Part shown: positions 41,801-50,824 of the stretch, one piece after another
How the letters are laid out: every line of letters starts with the position of its first letter
Numbering within the stretch: position 1 is the stretch's first letter
From: Pseudalkalibacillus hwajinpoensis
Lineage (GTDB): Bacteria; Bacillota; Bacilli; Bacillales; Guptibacillaceae
Length of the DNA stretch: 64,000 nucleotides
Direction: 5' to 3'
Assembly (NCBI RefSeq): GCF_015234585.1
Contig: NZ_JADFCM010000008.1
Coordinates: 1,674,001-1,738,000, forward strand
Made by a program: the position numbers and the translations under genes
The notes under the pieces: generated by a model
Seen by the model: the letters and a program-made list of their open reading frames with translations, nothing else
Database searches by the model: none
Told to the model about the DNA's origin: nothing

Positions 41801-44521
41801 ATGAGTGAATATCAATCACGTCAAGAACGACGTAAATCAAATGACAAGAAAAAGAAGTCCCCGAAGAAAGCTGGGAAGAAAGGCATTTTCAAAAAAATCT
41901 TTCTAACCCTCGTTATTTTGTTTTTAGTTGGTTTAGTTGCTGGAGGAATCACCTCTATTGCTTATATCAACAATGCACCAGAGCTAGATCCAGAAAAGCT
42001 TACGAATCCACAGTCCTCCATCATACTGGATAAAAAGGATGAAGAAGTTCAAACTCTCGCAGGAACCGATGCAAGAGAAGTCGCTAAAATTGATGAGATT
42101 CCGGATATTCTAAAAAATGCTTTTGTCTCTGTTGAAGACACTCGTTTCTATGATCATTTTGGAATTGATCCACGAAGGATTGGCGGAGCTGTTCTTGCAA
42201 ATATTACGCAAGGGTTTGGCGCCGAGGGTGCTAGTACGATTACACAACAGGTCATCAAGAACTCTCTCTTAACATCTGAAAAATCATTAGAACGAAAAGT
42301 TCAAGAAGCTTATCTATCCATTAAGCTTGAACAAGAATATTCAAAAGATCAGATCTTAGAAATGTATTTAAATAAAATTTATTTCGGTAATGGTGCATGG
42401 GGAGTTGTTGATGCAGCCGAAACTTATTTTGGCAAAAACATTACAGAAGAAGACTTAACACCTGGAGAGGCCGCACTACTAGCGGGACTTCCGCAGCGTC
42501 CTACCTACTATAATCCATATGAATACGCTGATCAGGCCGAACAGCGTAGAAATGTTGTTCTTAGCTTGATGGAAAAACAGGGCGTTATTACAGCTGAGGA
42601 AGCTGACAAATATCAAGCAGAAAAAGTTAGTGACATGGTTGTTGCATTAACAGAAGATAAAGAAACAGATCAATATAAAGTCTTCATGGATCAGGTTGTG
42701 AAAGAACTACGAGAACGTGATGATATTTCAGAAAAAGATATCTACTCAGGGGGACTTGAAATTTACACGACCCTTGATACGCGCGCTCAAGATATTACAA
42801 CTGATGTCATCGCAAACTATCCTTATTCGAATGAAGATATGCGCTCAGGGCTTGTCCTGATGGATACTAAAACTGGTTCGATTAGAGCCATTGGTGAAAC
42901 GCGTAAAGATGAGAACGTAATTACTTACGCAACGACAGGAAAGTTTCAGCCAGGATCAACAGCTAAACCGATTGTTGCTTATGGTCCTGCAATTGATACC
43001 GAGCAGTGGTCAACTGGCCGCTCCATTAAAGATGAGCCTCTAAAAATAGGTGACGCTAATATTCGTAACTGGGACCGCGAGTATCGTGGTCAAGTATCAA
43101 TGAGACGTGCTCTCGAGATGTCTTATAACGTTCCGGCTGTTAACACCTTCCTTGAGATTGGTAAAGAACCTGCTCAAGAGTTTGCTAACAAGCTTGGTAT
43201 GGATTTGAAAGATGAAGACATGGTACCTACTGCTGCTATCGGAACATTTAGCACCTCCCCCCTTCAAATGACTGGTGCTTATGCTGCTTTCGGTAACGGT
43301 GGAACGTATAATGAGCCTCACACGGTACGAAAAGTGGTCTTTCCTGACGGAAGAGAGATTAACATCGAACCTGAACCAGTAAAGGCAATGAATGATTACA
43401 CAGCCTACATGGTTAGCGATATGCTTAAATCCGTCGTAAACGAAGGAACTGGAACAGATGCTAAAATTTCCGGTCTACCTGTCGCTGGTAAAACGGGTAC
43501 GACAAACCATCCTCAAGAAGTCGTTCAATCACAAGGCTTCCCTACATCAGGTATTGTAAGAGATGCCTGGTTTGCTGGATATACTACGGAGTATTCCATG
43601 GCAGTATGGACAGGATTTAACGAACCAAATAAGCACTATTTAGATTCTAGCAAAGGCGAAGATGATACTTCCAAGCTCCTTTTCAAAGAAATTATGAGCC
43701 AAGTATCTGAAGGTATTAATACTGCCGACTTCCAGAAGCCCGACTCGGTCGTAGAGGTTGGCGTTGAGAAAAGCACTGGTCTATTGCCAAGTGACTACAC
43801 GCCAAAGGATCAGATCGTCTATGAGCTATTTGTAAAAGGTAGTACGCCAGAAAAGACTTCTGATAAGTACAAACAACCAGACGGCGTCAAAGGACTTTCT
43901 GGAAAGTATAATGCTGACTCCAATAGCATTTCACTATCATGGCAGCCTGGTGAAGATAAGAGCTTCACTTATAAAGTGGAAATGGCTGTAAATGGTGGAG
44001 GTTATCAAGGGGTGACCGAAACAGGAGATACTGGATTTACGTTAGAAAATGCCCAAAAAGGTAGCGAATATAAATTTAAAGTAACAGCCGTTTCAGACTC
44101 AGGAGTATCAACGAAGCCGGCTGAAACATCCGTATCAGTTCCTAAAGAAGAAGAACAGGAACCTGAGGAGCCTACAGAAGAAGATACAAACGAAGATAGT
44201 GAAACACCGCCGGACGAAGGTAATGATGAAAATAGCGATGCTGGAGACGGAAACAGTGGTGACAATCAGGGAGAAGAAGAACCTCCAGCTGACGACCAAA
44301 GTGGCAACACTGATGAAAGTGGTAACGGAGGCCAGGATCAAGGAAACAATGGTTCTGGAGAAAATCCTGGTAACGGGTCTGGGAACGGGTCTGGGAACGG
44401 TTCTAGTGACGGTTCTGGATCTGGCAATGATTCTGGATCTGAGACTGATAATCCTGGTGACACAGGAAACACAGGTTCAAACGCTCCACCAGCCAGCACA
44501 CCACCTAATGAGGAAGAATAG
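41801..44521 (+). CDS. ponA: Penicillin-binding protein 1A/1B (bifunctional class A PBP)
   Basis: 906 residues. Basic cytoplasmic tail, anchor at about 32-54, GT51 transglycosylase with the catalytic Glu112 in VEDTRFYDHFG and GASTITQQ (143-150), transpeptidase with SxxK STAK (386-389), SYN (441-443) and KTG (564-566). A fibronectin type III-like domain follows (about 690-785). The last 120 residues are an acidic, Gly/Asn/Ser-rich tail with GSGNGSGNGS repeats, as in B. subtilis PonA. It polymerises and crosslinks peptidoglycan outside the membrane. Cotranscribed with recU. Confidence 0.96.
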   Translation: MSEYQSRQERRKSNDKKKKSPKKAGKKGIFKKIFLTLVILFLVGLVAGGITSIAYINNAPELDPEKLTNPQSSIILDKKDEEVQTLAGTDAREVAKIDEIPDILKNAFVSVEDTRFYDHFGIDPRRIGGAVLANITQGFGAEGASTITQQVIKNSLLTSEKSLERKVQEAYLSIKLEQEYSKDQILEMYLNKIYFGNGAWGVVDAAETYFGKNITEEDLTPGEAALLAGLPQRPTYYNPYEYADQAEQRRNVVLSLMEKQGVITAEEADKYQAEKVSDMVVALTEDKETDQYKVFMDQVVKELRERDDISEKDIYSGGLEIYTTLDTRAQDITTDVIANYPYSNEDMRSGLVLMDTKTGSIRAIGETRKDENVITYATTGKFQPGSTAKPIVAYGPAIDTEQWSTGRSIKDEPLKIGDANIRNWDREYRGQVSMRRALEMSYNVPAVNTFLEIGKEPAQEFANKLGMDLKDEDMVPTAAIGTFSTSPLQMTGAYAAFGNGGTYNEPHTVRKVVFPDGREINIEPEPVKAMNDYTAYMVSDMLKSVVNEGTGTDAKISGLPVAGKTGTTNHPQEVVQSQGFPTSGIVRDAWFAGYTTEYSMAVWTGFNEPNKHYLDSSKGEDDTSKLLFKEIMSQVSEGINTADFQKPDSVVEVGVEKSTGLLPSDYTPKDQIVYELFVKGSTPEKTSDKYKQPDGVKGLSGKYNADSNSISLSWQPGEDKSFTYKVEMAVNGGGYQGVTETGDTGFTLENAQKGSEYKFKVTAVSDSGVSTKPAETSVSVPKEEEQEPEEPTEEDTNEDSETPPDEGNDENSDAGDGNSGDNQGEEEPPADDQSGNTDESGNGGQDQGNNGSGENPGNGSGNGSGNGSSDGSGSGNDSGSETDNPGDTGNTGSNAPPASTPPNEEE
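44372..44405 (+). repeat. 12-base tandem repeat in the ponA tail
   Basis: AACGGGTCTGGG is repeated about 2.7 times, encoding NGSG units. It is in frame and prone to length change between strains. Confidence 0.8.
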
Positions 44522-44525
44522 CTTT

Positions 44526-44556
44526 AAAGCCCAATCTGCAATGCAGATTGGGCTTT
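44526..44556 (+). terminator. Terminator of recU-ponA
   Basis: AAAGCCCAATCTGCA and TGCAGATTGGGCTTT, a 15-bp perfect stem with almost no loop, then ATTTATA. Confidence 0.85.
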
Positions 44557-44624
44557 ATTTATACTTATTTGATTTAAAGACTAACTAGTTCTGTTTATTA
44601 ATTCATTGTAATAATACATAAAAT

Positions 44625-45287
44625 CTATTTGCCTTTCCGAGCACGCTGTTTCATTCTCTTCTGTCCTTCTCGGCATAGCTCGAGAAGTGGACAAATTTCA
44701 CATTGCGGAGATTGAGCTTTACAATGGTACCTTCCAAAGAAAATAAAACGATGGTGAGAAACGGACCACTCCTCTTCTGGAATTTTTCTCATGAGCGTCT
44801 TCTCAACTTCTAGAACGGAATCCTTCCATCTGCATATACCGAGCCTCTTGCTCACTCTCTCAACGTGGGTATCCACGGCGATCGCCGGAACATCAAAAGC
44901 TACTGAAGCAATGACGTTAGCCGTTTTTCTTCCAACACCTGAGAGCTCCATTAGCTCTTCCCTCGATTCAGGAAGAGAACCGCCATATTGTTCAACAACC
45001 GTTCTGGCAAGCTTTTTTATATTTTTTGCTTTATTTCGAAATAAGCCGATCCTTCTTATATCGTTCTCGAGTTCTTCTATGGGTACTTGAAGAAAGTCTT
45101 CAGGACCGTTATATTTTTCAAATAAACCAGGAGTAACTTTGTTTACTAATGCATCTGTACATTGAGCTGATAATACAACTGCAATAGCAAGCTCAAATGG
45201 AGTAGAATGATTCAATTCACAATGGGCATCTGGAAACATCTCTCCCATCGTATCAAGAACTGTTCTTATCTTGGCTTTCGTTAGCAA
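44625..45287 (-). CDS. nth: Endonuclease III
   Basis: 220 residues. The helix-hairpin-helix with catalytic Lys is ELSGVGRKTANVIAS (about 110-124), the catalytic Asp is in VDTHVERVSKRL (about 138), and the iron-sulphur cysteines are CKAQSPQCEICPLLELC. It removes oxidised pyrimidines and nicks abasic sites. The frame is open to 45407, but a TTG at 45287 with AAAGGAAG 8 bases upstream gives the normal family N-terminus, so it is preferred; ATG at 45335 has no site. Follows dnaD. The ypoC gene that sits between nth and ponA in B. subtilis is missing. Confidence 0.93.
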   Translation of the reverse strand: MLTKAKIRTVLDTMGEMFPDAHCELNHSTPFELAIAVVLSAQCTDALVNKVTPGLFEKYNGPEDFLQVPIEELENDIRRIGLFRNKAKNIKKLARTVVEQYGGSLPESREELMELSGVGRKTANVIASVAFDVPAIAVDTHVERVSKRLGICRWKDSVLEVEKTLMRKIPEEEWSVSHHRFIFFGRYHCKAQSPQCEICPLLELCREGQKRMKQRARKGK

Positions 45288-45375
45288 AAGTCCGTCTTCC
45301 TTTCTTATGTCTAGTATAGGCTTTAATTTGTTCATAAACAAAAAGCGGAAGCAACACTTCCGCTTTACATATGAC

Positions 45376-46092
45376 CTATCTTCCAAGCCAGTTATATATA
45401 GGAGCACTCTGACCTGAATCTTTCTTCACATCAGGCTTAGCAGGTGCTTTTTTATCATATTGGTGCTTTCTAAACTTCTCTCCGTAGGAACGTGCCTGCT
45501 CTAATGTCTTAATGCCGTTTCGCTTCCATTCAAAGAGTATGCGGTCAATGTAGCGAAAGTTTAGCTTTCCAGCAAGAACAGCTTCTTTTAACGCCCCTTT
45601 AATTAACTCAGCATCATGCTTATCACCATCTATCCACATGGCAAGCGTCTCGCATTCAATGGGGGAAAGTGGCCTTGCAAATTCACGCTCAAACAACGTG
45701 TAAAGACTTTCTTCATTCTCATCGTTTTTCGCAGCAGCCTTCTCTGCTTCTTCTTGCTCGATCGCCTTAAAAATTCGCTCCCACAACGGGATTAGCGAAT
45801 AGACTTCAGAATAATAATTCTTCGATTCATTCTGGTGTTCCTCGATCGTTAAAACACCTTTTTGCATAAGCTGCTGTATTTTATCTAGACAAGCTTGTGG
45901 TGAATATGTCATTGCTTGGGCAAGTTCCTCCGGTGTTGGAAAAGAATTCCCCTGTTCAATAAAACTGTGTAGTCTAATTAAAAAGAAGGCATCTTCTTCA
46001 TGTAAACCAACGCTAACATAGTAATTGAGCAAGAGCCTTGGTACTGAAACATGACCTTCATTAATGATTTGAATGATGTGTTCCTTCTTCAT
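45376..46092 (-). CDS. dnaD: Primosomal protein DnaD
   Basis: 238 residues. The N-terminal winged-helix domain (about 1-95; LLLNYYVSVGLHEEDAFFLIRL) is followed by the DnaD/DnaB_2 domain (about 125-200; FEREFARPLSPIECETLAMW and FRYIDRILFEWKRNGIKT with the YxxxIxxxW signature). It acts with DnaA and DnaB to load the replicative helicase. The ATG at 46092 has GAGGTGG 5 bases upstream. Operon with nth. Confidence 0.94.
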   Translation of the reverse strand: MKKEHIIQIINEGHVSVPRLLLNYYVSVGLHEEDAFFLIRLHSFIEQGNSFPTPEELAQAMTYSPQACLDKIQQLMQKGVLTIEEHQNESKNYYSEVYSLIPLWERIFKAIEQEEAEKAAAKNDENEESLYTLFEREFARPLSPIECETLAMWIDGDKHDAELIKGALKEAVLAGKLNFRYIDRILFEWKRNGIKTLEQARSYGEKFRKHQYDKKAPAKPDVKKDSGQSAPIYNWLGR

Positions 46093-46255
46093 CCCATCCA
46101 CCTCTACCTTTCATTATAGCACGCCGGCATTTTGTGATGGGAGTAGAAAAATCTGGCTATGTACTTTCACGTACATACCATTTTTTCCTCTCATCTTCTA
46201 ATCTTATCCATCTTCACTTCGTGAAATGCTTTAACCTACGGCTTTTTCATCAGAT

Positions 46256-46292
46256 AAAGACGCTTCTTTCACATTGAAAGAAGCGTCAGCTT
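46256..46292 (-). terminator. Terminator of asnS
   Basis: GACGCTTCTTTCA and TGAAAGAAGCGTC around a short loop, followed on the minus strand by TTTATC. Confidence 0.7.
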
Positions 46293-46302
46293 TGTTAGTT
46301 TA

Positions 46303-47595
46303 TCACGGATATAGTCTATTTAAAAGACGTGGGAACGGAATTGTTTCACGCACATGTTCCACACCAGATAACCATGCCACAGTTCGTTCTAATCCAAGAC
46401 CAAAACCAGAATGTGGAACAGAACCATAGCGGCGAAGTTCAAGATACCATTTATATGCATCGTCTGTAAGACCATGTTCTTCATATCGCTGCTCCATAAG
46501 TGCTAAATCATCAATTCTCTGACTACCTCCAATGATTTCACCATAACCTTCTGGAGCGATTAAATCAGCGCATAGAACAACTTCTTCACGCTCAGGATCA
46601 GGCTTCATATAGAACGCCTTAATGTCCTTAGGATAATTAGTAATGAACACTGGTTTCTCAAAGCTTTCAGCGATTGCAGTTTCATGAGGAGCACCAAAAT
46701 CTTCGCCCCATTCAATATCTGTAAAGCCTTTATCTTTCAATAGCGTAATCGCATCATCATAGGAAATGCGAGGGAATGGCGCTTGAATCGCTTCTAGTTT
46801 CGAAACATCACGTTCAAGCGTTTTTAACTCAAGTTGACAATTATCTAATACAGATTTTACAAGGAAGCTAACATACTGCTCTTGAACTTCAAGACTTTCG
46901 TCATGATTCATAAATGCCATCTCAGGCTCAATCATCCAAAATTCGATTAAATGACGGCGCGTTTTTGATTTTTCAGCTCGGAATGTTGGACCAAAAGAAA
47001 AGACGCGTCCAAAAGCCATAGCTGCTGCTTCCATATAAAGTTGTCCACTCTGTGATAGATAAGCATCTTCTTCAAAATATTTTGTATGGAATAGATCTGT
47101 TGTACCTTCTGCAGAGCTCCCTGTTAGAATAGGCGGATCAATTTTAACGAAGTCATTTTCATTAAAGAATTGATAAGTTGCACGAATAATCTCATTTCGA
47201 ATGCGAAGAATAGCGTTTTGGCGTCTAGAGCGAATCCAAAGGTGACGATTATCCATTAAGAATTCTGTACCATGCTCTTTTGGCGTAATTGGATAATCCA
47301 CAGCTTCATGAATTAATTCAATGTTAGTAACAGTTAATTCATATCCTGATTGTGAACGATCATCTTCACGGACAACTCCTGTCACCCATACTGAAGATTC
47401 TTGAGTTAAATTCTTAGCAGCTTCCCATGCTTCTTCTGTTACTTCCTTCTTAACCATAACGCCTTGAATGAATCCCGTTCCGTCGCGAAGCTGAAGAAAC
47501 TGGATCTTTCCGCTTGAACGTTTATTATGTAACCAGGCTCCAATTGTAACGGTTTGTTCAACCTGTTTATTTACGTTAGAAATCGTTGTTTTCAC
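46303..47595 (-). CDS. asnS: Asparaginyl-tRNA synthetase
   Basis: 430 residues. N-terminal OB fold binding the anticodon ([20 protein letters not shown], about 16-35), then the class II core: motif 2 [20 protein letters not shown] (about 209-228) and motif 3 [13 protein letters not shown] near 402-414. [10 protein letters not shown] separates it from related enzymes. It charges tRNA-Asn. GTG at 47595 has GGAGGG upstream. It lies between aspB and dnaD as in B. subtilis, with its own terminator. No T-box structure is visible in the 146-base gap. Confidence 0.96.
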   Translation of the reverse strand: MKTTISNVNKQVEQTVTIGAWLHNKRSSGKIQFLQLRDGTGFIQGVMVKKEVTEEAWEAAKNLTQESSVWVTGVVREDDRSQSGYELTVTNIELIHEAVDYPITPKEHGTEFLMDNRHLWIRSRRQNAILRIRNEIIRATYQFFNENDFVKIDPPILTGSSAEGTTDLFHTKYFEEDAYLSQSGQLYMEAAAMAFGRVFSFGPTFRAEKSKTRRHLIEFWMIEPEMAFMNHDESLEVQEQYVSFLVKSVLDNCQLELKTLERDVSKLEAIQAPFPRISYDDAITLLKDKGFTDIEWGEDFGAPHETAIAESFEKPVFITNYPKDIKAFYMKPDPEREEVVLCADLIAPEGYGEIIGGSQRIDDLALMEQRYEEHGLTDDAYKWYLELRRYGSVPHSGFGLGLERTVAWLSGVEHVRETIPFPRLLNRLYP

Positions 47596-47741
47596 TTCTT
47601 ATTTCCCTCCAACTAATTAGAAAAAATTGGCGCACATTCTTTATACAATAAGAGAATAGCGCCATGAATTAATTTGTTTAAATAGATGAATCTATTGTTC
47701 GGTTCTTATTATACCGATTATTTGACCATACAACAACTTGC

Positions 47742-48929
47742 TTAAACTGTCTGTTTCGTTTTAACAAATCGTTCAATTCGATTTATGGCTTCAAGAATCA
47801 CCTCAAGTGATGTTGCATATGAAAGCCTAACATTATCAGGAGAACCAAAGCCGGATCCAGGTACAAGCGCTACTTTCTCTTCTTCAAGAAGGCCTTTTAC
47901 AAACGCATCAACAGAATCAAAACCTGTCTTCTCTGCCGCTTCTTTAGCATTAGGGAAAAGATAGAATGCTCCTTGTGGCTTCACACATGTAAATCCAGGA
48001 ATCGCATTTAATTGTTCATAAACGGTGTTTAATCTACCTTCAAATGCTTCTTTCATTTCACTAACAGGCTCCTGTGACCCTTCATACGCTGCTAGAGCTG
48101 CATATTGGGAAATGGAAGTTGGATTTGAAGTGGAATGGCTTGCAAGGTTTGTCATTGCTTTAATGATCTCTTTTCTCCCTGCAGCATAACCGATTCTCCA
48201 CCCTGTCATGGAATGGGATTTGGATACTCCATTAATAATAATCGTTTGATCCTTCAATTCAGGTGAAAGCTGTGCGATAGAAGTATGTTCTGCTCCATCA
48301 TACACAAGCTTTTCATAAATCTCATCAGAAACAATGAGAATGTCATGCTCTAAACAGAATGCACCTATTTGCTTAAGCTCTTCAGGTGTATAGATCGATC
48401 CTGTTGGATTAGAAGGAGAATTAATGATCACAGCTTTTGTATTGGACGTTACTGCTGCTTCAAGTTGAGAAATTGTCACTTTAAATGACTGTTCTTCTTT
48501 ACCTTCTACATAAACGGGCTTGCCACCAGCAAGCTTAACTTGTTCAGGATAACTAACCCAGTAAGGTGTAGGAATAATAACCTCATCACCTTCATCTAGT
48601 ATTACCTGGAACAATGTGTAGAGAGCATGCTTCGCTCCAGTACATACAATAATTTCATCAGCTTTGTACGTTATATTCTGATCTTCTTGGAATTTAGCGA
48701 TAATACTTTCTTTTAGAGGAAGAATGCCTCCAGAAGGAGTATATTTTGTTAACCCTTCATCCATTGCTTTCTTCGCTGCTTCAAGAATGTGAGATGGTGT
48801 ATTAAAATCTGGTTCACCTGCACCTAATGCGATAACGTCATGTCCTTCAGCCTTCAATGCTTTTGCTTTTGCAGTTATTTCAAGCGTAGCAGACGGTGTA
48901 AGAGCTGCTACACGTTTAGATAAATTCAT
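47742..48929 (-). CDS. aspB: Aspartate aminotransferase
   Basis: 395 residues, class I PLP transaminase. Landmarks: LGAGEPDFNTPSHI, YTPSGGILPLKE, the Asn in IINSPSNPTGSIY, Asp/Tyr in IVSDEIYEKLVYDG, the PLP lysine in NGVSKSHSMTGWRIGYAAG, and the substrate Arg in NVRLSYATS. It converts aspartate and 2-oxoglutarate to oxaloacetate and glutamate. The ATG at 48929 has GGGAGG 7 bases upstream. The gene follows ypmB by 22 bases and is in one operon with ypmA and ypmB. Confidence 0.94.
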   Translation of the reverse strand: MNLSKRVAALTPSATLEITAKAKALKAEGHDVIALGAGEPDFNTPSHILEAAKKAMDEGLTKYTPSGGILPLKESIIAKFQEDQNITYKADEIIVCTGAKHALYTLFQVILDEGDEVIIPTPYWVSYPEQVKLAGGKPVYVEGKEEQSFKVTISQLEAAVTSNTKAVIINSPSNPTGSIYTPEELKQIGAFCLEHDILIVSDEIYEKLVYDGAEHTSIAQLSPELKDQTIIINGVSKSHSMTGWRIGYAAGRKEIIKAMTNLASHSTSNPTSISQYAALAAYEGSQEPVSEMKEAFEGRLNTVYEQLNAIPGFTCVKPQGAFYLFPNAKEAAEKTGFDSVDAFVKGLLEEEKVALVPGSGFGSPDNVRLSYATSLEVILEAINRIERFVKTKQTV

Positions 48930-48951
48930 TTCTCTTCCTCCCTTAATCACA

Positions 48952-49449
48952 TTAACTTTGTTTTATTGAACGAGATCGCCAATATTCACCATTACTAAAA
49001 TAATAATATGCAAATGTATAGCGGTTGTTGGTATCAATGAATGTGGCTTCCCATACAAGCACTTGCTTCTCTTCTTGATTGATTTCAATACCTGGTTTAA
49101 TATTAATGACTTCTTGTGGAGAAAATTCTTCAGAAAGCTTCTTTTTGATGGCTTCTAACGTAACGCCGTCTTCTATTTTCTTTGTGACAAGCGCCCCATC
49201 CTTTCGTGGCACGAAAACATAAACCTGATCTCCATCTGCATCGCTACCTTTTAAGACAACATAAGCACTATTTGTACCATGATATTGAACCGCTTCATCA
49301 ACTTTTTCTATCACCGATTCCGATTCAGCTCTCTCAATCGCTTTTTCTTCTAGCCGATCAGGTTGATCGGTTACGGAAGAATAAAATGAAATGCCTTGCC
49401 AGATCAAAACTGCTAAAATCACGCCTGCAATTATTCCTATTACTCGCAT
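48952..49449 (-). CDS. ypmB: YpmB-like membrane-anchored protein (DUF5590)
   Basis: 165 residues. A single N-terminal membrane segment (GIIAGVILAVLIWQGISFY, 5-23) and an external domain with two PepSY-like units (YVVLKGSDADGDQVYVFVP and INIKPGIEINQEEKQVLVWE; ends YTFAYYYFSNGEYWRS). Function unknown. AGGGTGAG precedes the ATG. It lies between ypmA and aspB as in B. subtilis. Confidence 0.9.
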   Translation of the reverse strand: MRVIGIIAGVILAVLIWQGISFYSSVTDQPDRLEEKAIERAESESVIEKVDEAVQYHGTNSAYVVLKGSDADGDQVYVFVPRKDGALVTKKIEDGVTLEAIKKKLSEEFSPQEVINIKPGIEINQEEKQVLVWEATFIDTNNRYTFAYYYFSNGEYWRSRSIKQS

Positions 49450-49461
49450 TCGCTCACCCTA

Positions 49462-49632
49462 TTATGTACGATAGATTGTAAAAATCATCTGGTCCTGGTC
49501 TTCTTCATCAAGTGCAAGTCCAAACATTAAATCTTTTTCTTTTAAGGTGCGATTTAACGAATCAACAATTTTGTAAATATCGAGGGATTTACTAACCTTC
49601 ACAGTCGACAATACTTCAATGTTGCTTTCCAT
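49462..49632 (-). CDS. ypmA: YpmA small protein (DUF4264)
   Basis: 56 residues, the same length as B. subtilis YpmA. It starts MESNIEVLSTVKVSKSLDIY and ends MIFTIYRT, with VDSLNRTLKEKDLMFGLAL in between, all typical. Function unknown. GGGAG lies 9 bases before the ATG at 49632; an in-frame ATG at 49641 is too close to the site. First gene of the ypmA-ypmB-aspB unit. Confidence 0.9.
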   Translation of the reverse strand: MESNIEVLSTVKVSKSLDIYKIVDSLNRTLKEKDLMFGLALDEEDQDQMIFTIYRT

Positions 49633-49956
49633 TGCTGTCATCTCCCTATAGTATGTGTTTTAAGCTGCCAATCCTTTTATAGAGACGTTTTCTCACTCAG
49701 GGATAAATTTACTACTTATAGATGCAAAAAGGTGTGACAAACTATAAGTACCGTCAAAGACGGTGCACTATATCTGCTCCACTTCCAACAGTGCCTGCGC
49801 CTTGCGCAGGCTATTTTAGTGGGACGGTTTCATGCGATTCATTGATCCCTCATGGAGATATGAGACACTTTTTCTATAAGAATATAGGACGGCTTCTTTT
49901 CTATTCCTATTTTTAAATAAGTTACGGGATTTTGCAACAAATACTATGACGAATTT
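49633..49956. other. Structured, GC-rich patch between the beta-lactamase-fold gene and ypmA
   Basis: In this 324-base gap three hairpins lie in a row on the plus strand between about 49753 and 49815: CCGTC-AAA-GACGG, GCACT...AGTGC, and GCCTGCGC-CTT-GCGCAGGC followed by TATTTTA. The patch is much richer in G and C than its surroundings. It may be a small RNA, part of the ypmA leader (minus strand) or the terminator of the neighbouring gene. The 64-codon plus-strand frame here has no ribosome site. Confidence 0.4.
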
Positions 49957-50781
49957 TCATCTAACTTCTTTAGTAGGAAGTGTGATAACGTCATAACGAT
50001 CATGTTGCAACCTTAGGGTTACGCTTCCGATTCGGTATGGGTAATAGACATCAGTCCAGCTTTCACTTAACCGTTCAAGCACTGATTCACTTACATCAAT
50101 GTTATTGTGACGAAAAATCACGGCCATTTGTGGATCGATGGCGTTCAATAATTCGGTTGAAGTTCCATTACCTGATCCGAAATTCGCAACTTTCAATACC
50201 TCTACTGCTCTCCCGGAAGACGCGATCTCTTCCTCAAGTTCGAGATTCGTTTCTCCCATCAGTAGTAAATCCTGACTTCCTAAGGATAGCACAAATGTTA
50301 CAGAACCCGCCTTAGATATGTTTATAATTTCGACATCAACGCCATCCATCAGTGTAAGCTTTTGATTTATCTTTAAGTTAGTCTTTTGAAGATGAGTTGG
50401 TATCTTCGTAAGAAATGCCTTTTCTGCTTGATCAGATAAAAATACTTCGTCTATATCAAAATATTTGAGCAATGCAGTGAAGTTTCCCGTATAAGCTTCC
50501 TCAGCATTCGTAAGCCAAACTTTTCTCAGCTCCTTCACCTGGTACATCTGTAGTCGATTCATTAGCTCTTTTTCGGAAAGGCTACTCCCTGTATTAATCA
50601 GAATTGCCTCTCCATCTGATCCTTGTATCAAAACCGCTTCTCCAATTGATAGATCAAGAAAAGTTACGGCTACTTCGTGGTGCTTAAGGTGTAAGTCAAC
50701 AGATTGGATAGCTGCGTCAGCACCCGGGCAAGCCAAACTAAAAAAAAGGAAGCTCGCACTAAGTAAAAGTAATTTCTTCAT
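49957..50781 (-). CDS. Exported ComEC-type metallo-beta-lactamase-fold protein without active-site residues
   Basis: 274 residues with a signal peptide (LLLLSASFLFFSLACPGADA, cleavage near residue 24). The fold follows the C-terminal domain of ComEC: FLDLSIGEAVLIQGSDGEAI then LINTG. The metal-binding HxHxDH loop is replaced by LTNAEEAYTGNF and the later HHGS by NFGS, so it should not bind metal or hydrolyse. TSTELLNAIDPQMAVI keeps the fold. GGAGGG lies 8 bases before the ATG. It starts 43 bases after dinG on the same strand; this gene is not in the B. subtilis locus. Probably a binding protein or scaffold. Confidence 0.72.
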   Translation of the reverse strand: MKKLLLLSASFLFFSLACPGADAAIQSVDLHLKHHEVAVTFLDLSIGEAVLIQGSDGEAILINTGSSLSEKELMNRLQMYQVKELRKVWLTNAEEAYTGNFTALLKYFDIDEVFLSDQAEKAFLTKIPTHLQKTNLKINQKLTLMDGVDVEIINISKAGSVTFVLSLGSQDLLLMGETNLELEEEIASSGRAVEVLKVANFGSGNGTSTELLNAIDPQMAVIFRHNNIDVSESVLERLSESWTDVYYPYRIGSVTLRLQHDRYDVITLPTKEVR

Positions 50782-50824
50782 CACAAAACCCTCCTGTAGA
50801 ATTAGTTTGTGATGAAGTGGAGCT

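Noticed and set aside
44005..44341. Antisense and +1 frames over the ponA tail
   Set aside because: The Gly/Ser/Asp-rich repeat leaves all frames open; ponA itself explains the region.
47596..47741. Possible T-box leader before asnS
   Set aside because: Too short, and no T-box sequence or specifier-type stem is visible.
49722..49916. 64-codon plus-strand frame
   Set aside because: No ribosome site, odd composition, and it lies over the three-hairpin patch.
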